From contig JANLFM010000003.1 of NCBI GenBank assembly GCA_024655865.1, forward strand, positions 56,236 to 120,235: 64,000 nt of DNA, in the 5' to 3' direction. This DNA comes from Caldisericota bacterium. Its GTDB lineage: Bacteria > Caldisericota > JANLFM01. Of this stretch, positions 61,277 to 64,000 are shown in pieces; within the stretch, counting starts at the first letter, position 1; each line of letters begins with the position of its first letter. Under the pieces are notes generated by a model that was given only the letters and a program-made list of their open reading frames with translations, had not been told where the DNA came from and did no database searches. Both the position numbers and the translations under genes were made by a program.

Positions 61277-62177
61277 AATTGAAACCAAACTGAAAAAAGT
61301 CCTGGAGCAGATCTCTGATCTTGCCCCTGAGCCCATAGGCGCAAGCGAACTGCTCCGGAAAAAAGCTTATGAGCACAGGAGAGCCAGGGGGATTACCCTG
61401 AGCATGGTCCCAGTGCTTTTAATTGCCCTTTTCTTCGCGGTTACCGCCTTCCCTGTTTTCGCCGGACAGGAAAACCTCCTTCAGTTTTACGCCTCCCAGA
61501 AGATAGCGCAGGAACTGAACAACTGGAACGGTCTGGCGCTGGGAAAATTAGGAGACGAGGGCCTGGCCTCGGAGCTGGGAGTTCCTGAAGAGGAAATCAG
61601 CGCCTTAAGGGTTGCAGGATATGGCTACGGGGAAATTGTCCTCATGGTTCAGCTCTCCCGCGCATCCGGCAAGGATCTTTCCCAGATTCGGGAAATGAGG
61701 GAAAGGGGCCTGGGCTGGGGAAGGATAGCTTCTGATCTGGAAGTTTCCTTAAGGGGAGCTTCTACTGAGATGGAGCGCGAAAGGGAAAGGTTGCGCCAAC
61801 GATTGGGAACCGGTTCCTCCGAAGTTCCTCAGGGTTCTGAGGAAAAGCCTAATCCTCCGGGTCAGCAAGGACCATCCGAGAAACCTAAGCCTCCCGGACA
61901 TCAGGGTCCAACGGATCATCCGAGTTCCTCCGGGCAGCAGGGACAGTTTTCAAATTCCATTTCCCCAACAGATAATTCCTCCATTTCAAACGAGCAAGAC
62001 CAGGGAAATTCCATCAATCCTCGAGAAAGCCCCGCAAGTGGAAATTCTGGAAAAGAAAAGGGTGCTGATCAAGGAAAAGGGCAAAAATCCAAGCCTCCCT
62101 CTGATGCTTCGGGGAATAAAAATCAAGGAAGCCCCTCCAGCCTACCGGAACCTCAGGGAAAGAGCAAGACTCCATAA
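61266..62177 (+). CDS. Probable membrane anti-sigma factor with disordered extracytoplasmic tail
   Basis: This 303-residue protein has a 40-residue N-terminal cytoplasmic part, one transmembrane helix (about 43-66, ending PVFAGQ), a folded helical region (about 70-165, VAGYGYGEIVLMVQLSRASGKDLSQIREM) and a long low-complexity tail rich in Pro, Gln, Gly, Ser and Lys (about 175-303). The overlap with the ECF gene and the topology support an anti-sigma role. No zinc-binding (ZAS) motif is seen, so it is not a classical RseA/RsiW type. Confidence 0.6.
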   Translation: MVDEIETKLKKVLEQISDLAPEPIGASELLRKKAYEHRRARGITLSMVPVLLIALFFAVTAFPVFAGQENLLQFYASQKIAQELNNWNGLALGKLGDEGLASELGVPEEEISALRVAGYGYGEIVLMVQLSRASGKDLSQIREMRERGLGWGRIASDLEVSLRGASTEMERERERLRQRLGTGSSEVPQGSEEKPNPPGQQGPSEKPKPPGHQGPTDHPSSSGQQGQFSNSISPTDNSSISNEQDQGNSINPRESPASGNSGKEKGADQGKGQKSKPPSDASGNKNQGSPSSLPEPQGKSKTP

Positions 62178-62459
62178 TCTTTACCAATACTTCATCGATC
62201 TTTATCCAAATCCTGGGAATAATGGCTATGATATGCCTGGAGTTGATGGAAAGCTGGCGCTCATTAAAAGCCAAAGCGCTGAAACAACGTGAGAAAAGAA
62301 GGAGAAATTCTTAAAAATGTGGCAAAAAATTTTGATGCTCATAGGAATACCGGTATCACCTTGCCTTTTCTGCTCTTACTGGGGAGAGTGCTGGAGTAGA
62401 ACAGCATAATCCGGCAAGGATTGAGTTCAATCAGACAAAATGAAGCATAAGGAGAAAAA

Positions 62460-63815
62460 ATGAAAAAGTATATAGGCACCATTCTGGTGCTATTAATAGC
62501 ACTTTTTATTCAGGTCTTTCCCGTCCTGGCCTGGGATGATTGTCCCTTCGGGTTGGTGAATGACCCTTACCCGGGCTCTTGCCCTCGTTATATTGACACC
62601 AACAACGACGGAATTTGCGACCATAGCCAGAGCGCGCCGGTCGTTCCTTCTGATTCGCCAGTTGCCCCTGTCCCCGAGGGCACAGGTGGGGAAATTCAAC
62701 GTGAGGAAATTCCCCTTGCCCTGCCTGAAGAAACCACCAGTTCCACTTCCCAGAGGGGGGATCAGGATGTCCAAGGCTACGCTCAATCTCTGGAAAAGCT
62801 CTCCCTCCTTTCTCTTAAAGAGCTCAAGGCGCTCACCATTCAAGAGCTCTGGGATACTTACTATCTGCCCTCAGAGCCCCTGATTTCGGCCCTGGCTTTA
62901 AAGGGGGTTTCTGCGAATGAAGGGACTTCCCTGAATGCTATTTTGAAAGAGGGCGGATTCTCCCGTTCCGAGTTCCTGACCTTTTTAGGTGAAGTTTACG
63001 CAAGTCCGGATGCAAATTCGCAAGGGGATGCAAATTCGCAAGGGAGCGAGGCATCTTCAAATCTTGATAACACGGACATCGTTTCCCGAACTGACACTTT
63101 GAGTACCGGCACCTCCTCCACCCCTACCCTACTTGCGGTGGGAGGTTCCCAGAGGGGAAAGTCCAGCCCACTCTGGTGGACAAGGGGAGAAGCCTTCGCC
63201 CTATTCTCCACCCTGTTTCTCATCCTCCTGCTCAAGGGATTAACCCTTTACCAGAAGCGATTTCCGAAAAAATCCCTGAGCTGGTTCACCCTGAAGAACT
63301 ACCACTTTGCCCTGAACTTGATCCTTCTTGTGAGCTTCGTCCTATCATTTATCTCGGGGCTTATGGATTACCTCTCCCTGACCTTTAACCTTTTTTCGGC
63401 ATGGGGAAAGACCATCGTGGCCCTGCACTACGACTCCTCCTTCGTGATGCTCCTCGTGGGGGCGGTGCACGCTTTCTGGCACATCCCTTACTATCGCGGG
63501 TGCCTGCGCCAGACAGGGAAGCTGTGGAAGAAGAACAGAAATACCTTCTGGAAATGGGCCTTAAACGTGGTTTTGACCGCAAGCTTCATCGTTTCCATCC
63601 TCAGCGGCCTTTTGAACTACCTGGCGCTATTGTTCCGCTGGACAGGTGTGGCCTCCCCTTCCCTTGAGGTGCACATTTATTCCTCACTGGTAATGATGGC
63701 AGTCTCGGTTTTGCACACTCTCTGGCACCTAGAATACTACCGGAAGAACCTGAGCTTATCTCCCTCGAAACGGAAAAAAACAGCCTCGGAAACCGAGATC
63801 TGTCCTATATCCTAA
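62460..63815 (+). CDS. Membrane protein with DUF4405/cytochrome b-like domain
   Basis: This 451-residue protein has a signal peptide (1-24), a Cys-rich, dockerin-like segment right after it (CPFGLVND, PGSCPRY, DTNNDGICDHS, about 28-57), a long Ser/Gly/Glu-rich region and helix-forming LKALTIQEL segment, then a C-terminal membrane domain of five to six helices (from about 247). Four paired histidines (ALHYDSS, VHAFWH, VHIYSS, LHTLWH) could bind heme. It may be a membrane electron-transfer protein. Eight-residue repeat DANSQG occurs twice near 182. AAGGAG precedes the ATG. Confidence 0.7.
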   Translation: MKKYIGTILVLLIALFIQVFPVLAWDDCPFGLVNDPYPGSCPRYIDTNNDGICDHSQSAPVVPSDSPVAPVPEGTGGEIQREEIPLALPEETTSSTSQRGDQDVQGYAQSLEKLSLLSLKELKALTIQELWDTYYLPSEPLISALALKGVSANEGTSLNAILKEGGFSRSEFLTFLGEVYASPDANSQGDANSQGSEASSNLDNTDIVSRTDTLSTGTSSTPTLLAVGGSQRGKSSPLWWTRGEAFALFSTLFLILLLKGLTLYQKRFPKKSLSWFTLKNYHFALNLILLVSFVLSFISGLMDYLSLTFNLFSAWGKTIVALHYDSSFVMLLVGAVHAFWHIPYYRGCLRQTGKLWKKNRNTFWKWALNVVLTASFIVSILSGLLNYLALLFRWTGVASPSLEVHIYSSLVMMAVSVLHTLWHLEYYRKNLSLSPSKRKKTASETEICPIS

Positions 63816-63840
63816 AAAATAGGGACAGTCCCCATTTTTT
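63814..63840. repeat. Palindromic repeat copy 10 between convergent genes
   Basis: AAAAAATAGGGACAGTCCCC and T-tract. It contributes the stop codons of both flanking convergent genes (TAA at 63813-63815 on the plus strand and 63839-63841 on the minus strand) and is a likely bidirectional terminator. Confidence 0.9.
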
Positions 63841-64000
63841 ACTCGAGGGCGGTCTTAATGTTGCGGGGGAAGATCTCAATCGCATCCTTAACTCCCAGCT
63901 GAGTGAGCTTCTCCCTTATTGCTGCTCCGGAGGACGAGGATTCCGATTCCCCTTCCATCAAAACCCGGGTTTCCTCCTCCGAGAATTCCTGAGTTCCTCC
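63839..64000 (-). CDS. Unidentified gene (C-terminal 53 residues only)
   Basis: The frame is open from the window edge to TAA and reads GGTQEFSEEETRVLMEGESE, a Ser-rich linker, then AAIREKLTQLGVKDAIEIFP. Composition is normal for the window. The gene extends beyond 64000; the fragment is too short to assign a family. Confidence 0.6.
   Translation of the reverse strand, partial: GGTQEFSEEETRVLMEGESESSSSGAAIREKLTQLGVKDAIEIFPRNIKTALE

Noticed and set aside
62347-62356. Palindrome ATACCGGTAT upstream of the DUF4405-like gene as an ECF promoter or operator
   Set aside because: No -10 element of the CGTA type is at a suitable distance and a ten-base palindrome alone is weak evidence.

Overview
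The window reads as chromosomal DNA from a strict anaerobe with Gram-positive-style expression signals: a CIRCE operator, AGGAGG ribosome sites, frequent TTG/GTG starts, sigmaA-like promoters, copper-amine-oxidase stalk domains and a SigW-like ECF promoter. Metabolic content (methylmalonyl-CoA pathway with a transcarboxylase, oxygen-sensitive two-subunit fumarase, B12-dependent ribonucleotide reductase, PPi-type phosphofructokinase) fits a Clostridia-like propionate-forming or syntrophic propionate-oxidising lineage of the Pelotomaculum/Moorella kind. That placement is inference; no rRNA is present. The window is gene-dense with no phage, IS element or CRISPR array. Its main repeat is a short palindrome (about ten copies), concentrated between 34 and 40.5 kb.

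1-10.8 kb (minus strand): a propionate/succinate module. It comprises biotin ligase, transcarboxylase 12S, a small subunit, the 1.3S biotin carrier, 5S, both methylmalonyl-CoA mutase subunits, the MeaB chaperone and the epimerase, followed by GcvH, lipoate ligase and fumarase alpha/beta. Together they interconvert succinyl-CoA, methylmalonyl-CoA and propionyl-CoA, with pyruvate/oxaloacetate as carboxyl partner, and link malate to fumarate. 11.0-20.05 kb (plus): an HD-GYP phosphodiesterase followed by a type IV pilus/pseudopilin locus with its prepilin peptidase and large minor pilins. 20.2-23.9 kb (plus): CIRCE-controlled grpE-dnaK-dnaJ without hrcA. 23.95-33.3 kb (minus): nrdJ behind two NrdR boxes, then NIF3-like, AIR-synthase-like, DUF2207, TldD/TldE and small membrane proteins.

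33.3-42.8 kb: a repeat-rich stretch with tRNA-Leu(CAG), a DUF922 putative metalloprotease, a DUF885 protein, a lipoprotein, PPi-phosphofructokinase with class II aldolase, and a large secreted beta-propeller protein that ends a MacA-MacB efflux operon (42.8-46.4 kb). 46.6-47.2 kb holds a fluoride riboswitch, complete with promoter and terminator, in front of an unrecognised coiled-coil protein. 47.5-59.2 kb (minus) is a glycerol/dihydroxyacetone regulon: glpF, dhaK, dhaL, glpK, GlpA-like, GlpB-like, DUF1667, a small membrane protein, a methyltransferase, a DJ-1/PfpI protein and a DhaM-HPr-EI fusion. It has a strong promoter and a long, foldable leader. 59.4-64 kb: threonine synthase, an ECF sigma factor with its probable anti-sigma partner and a candidate autoregulated promoter, a DUF4405-like membrane protein, and the 3' end of an unidentified gene.

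Best leads for new biology: the fluoride riboswitch attached to a protein that is not a known fluoride exporter; the structured glpF leader; the self-contained DhaM phosphorelay polypeptide; the pilin-like protein that has lost its processing site; and the MacAB operon ending in a 14-repeat propeller protein.
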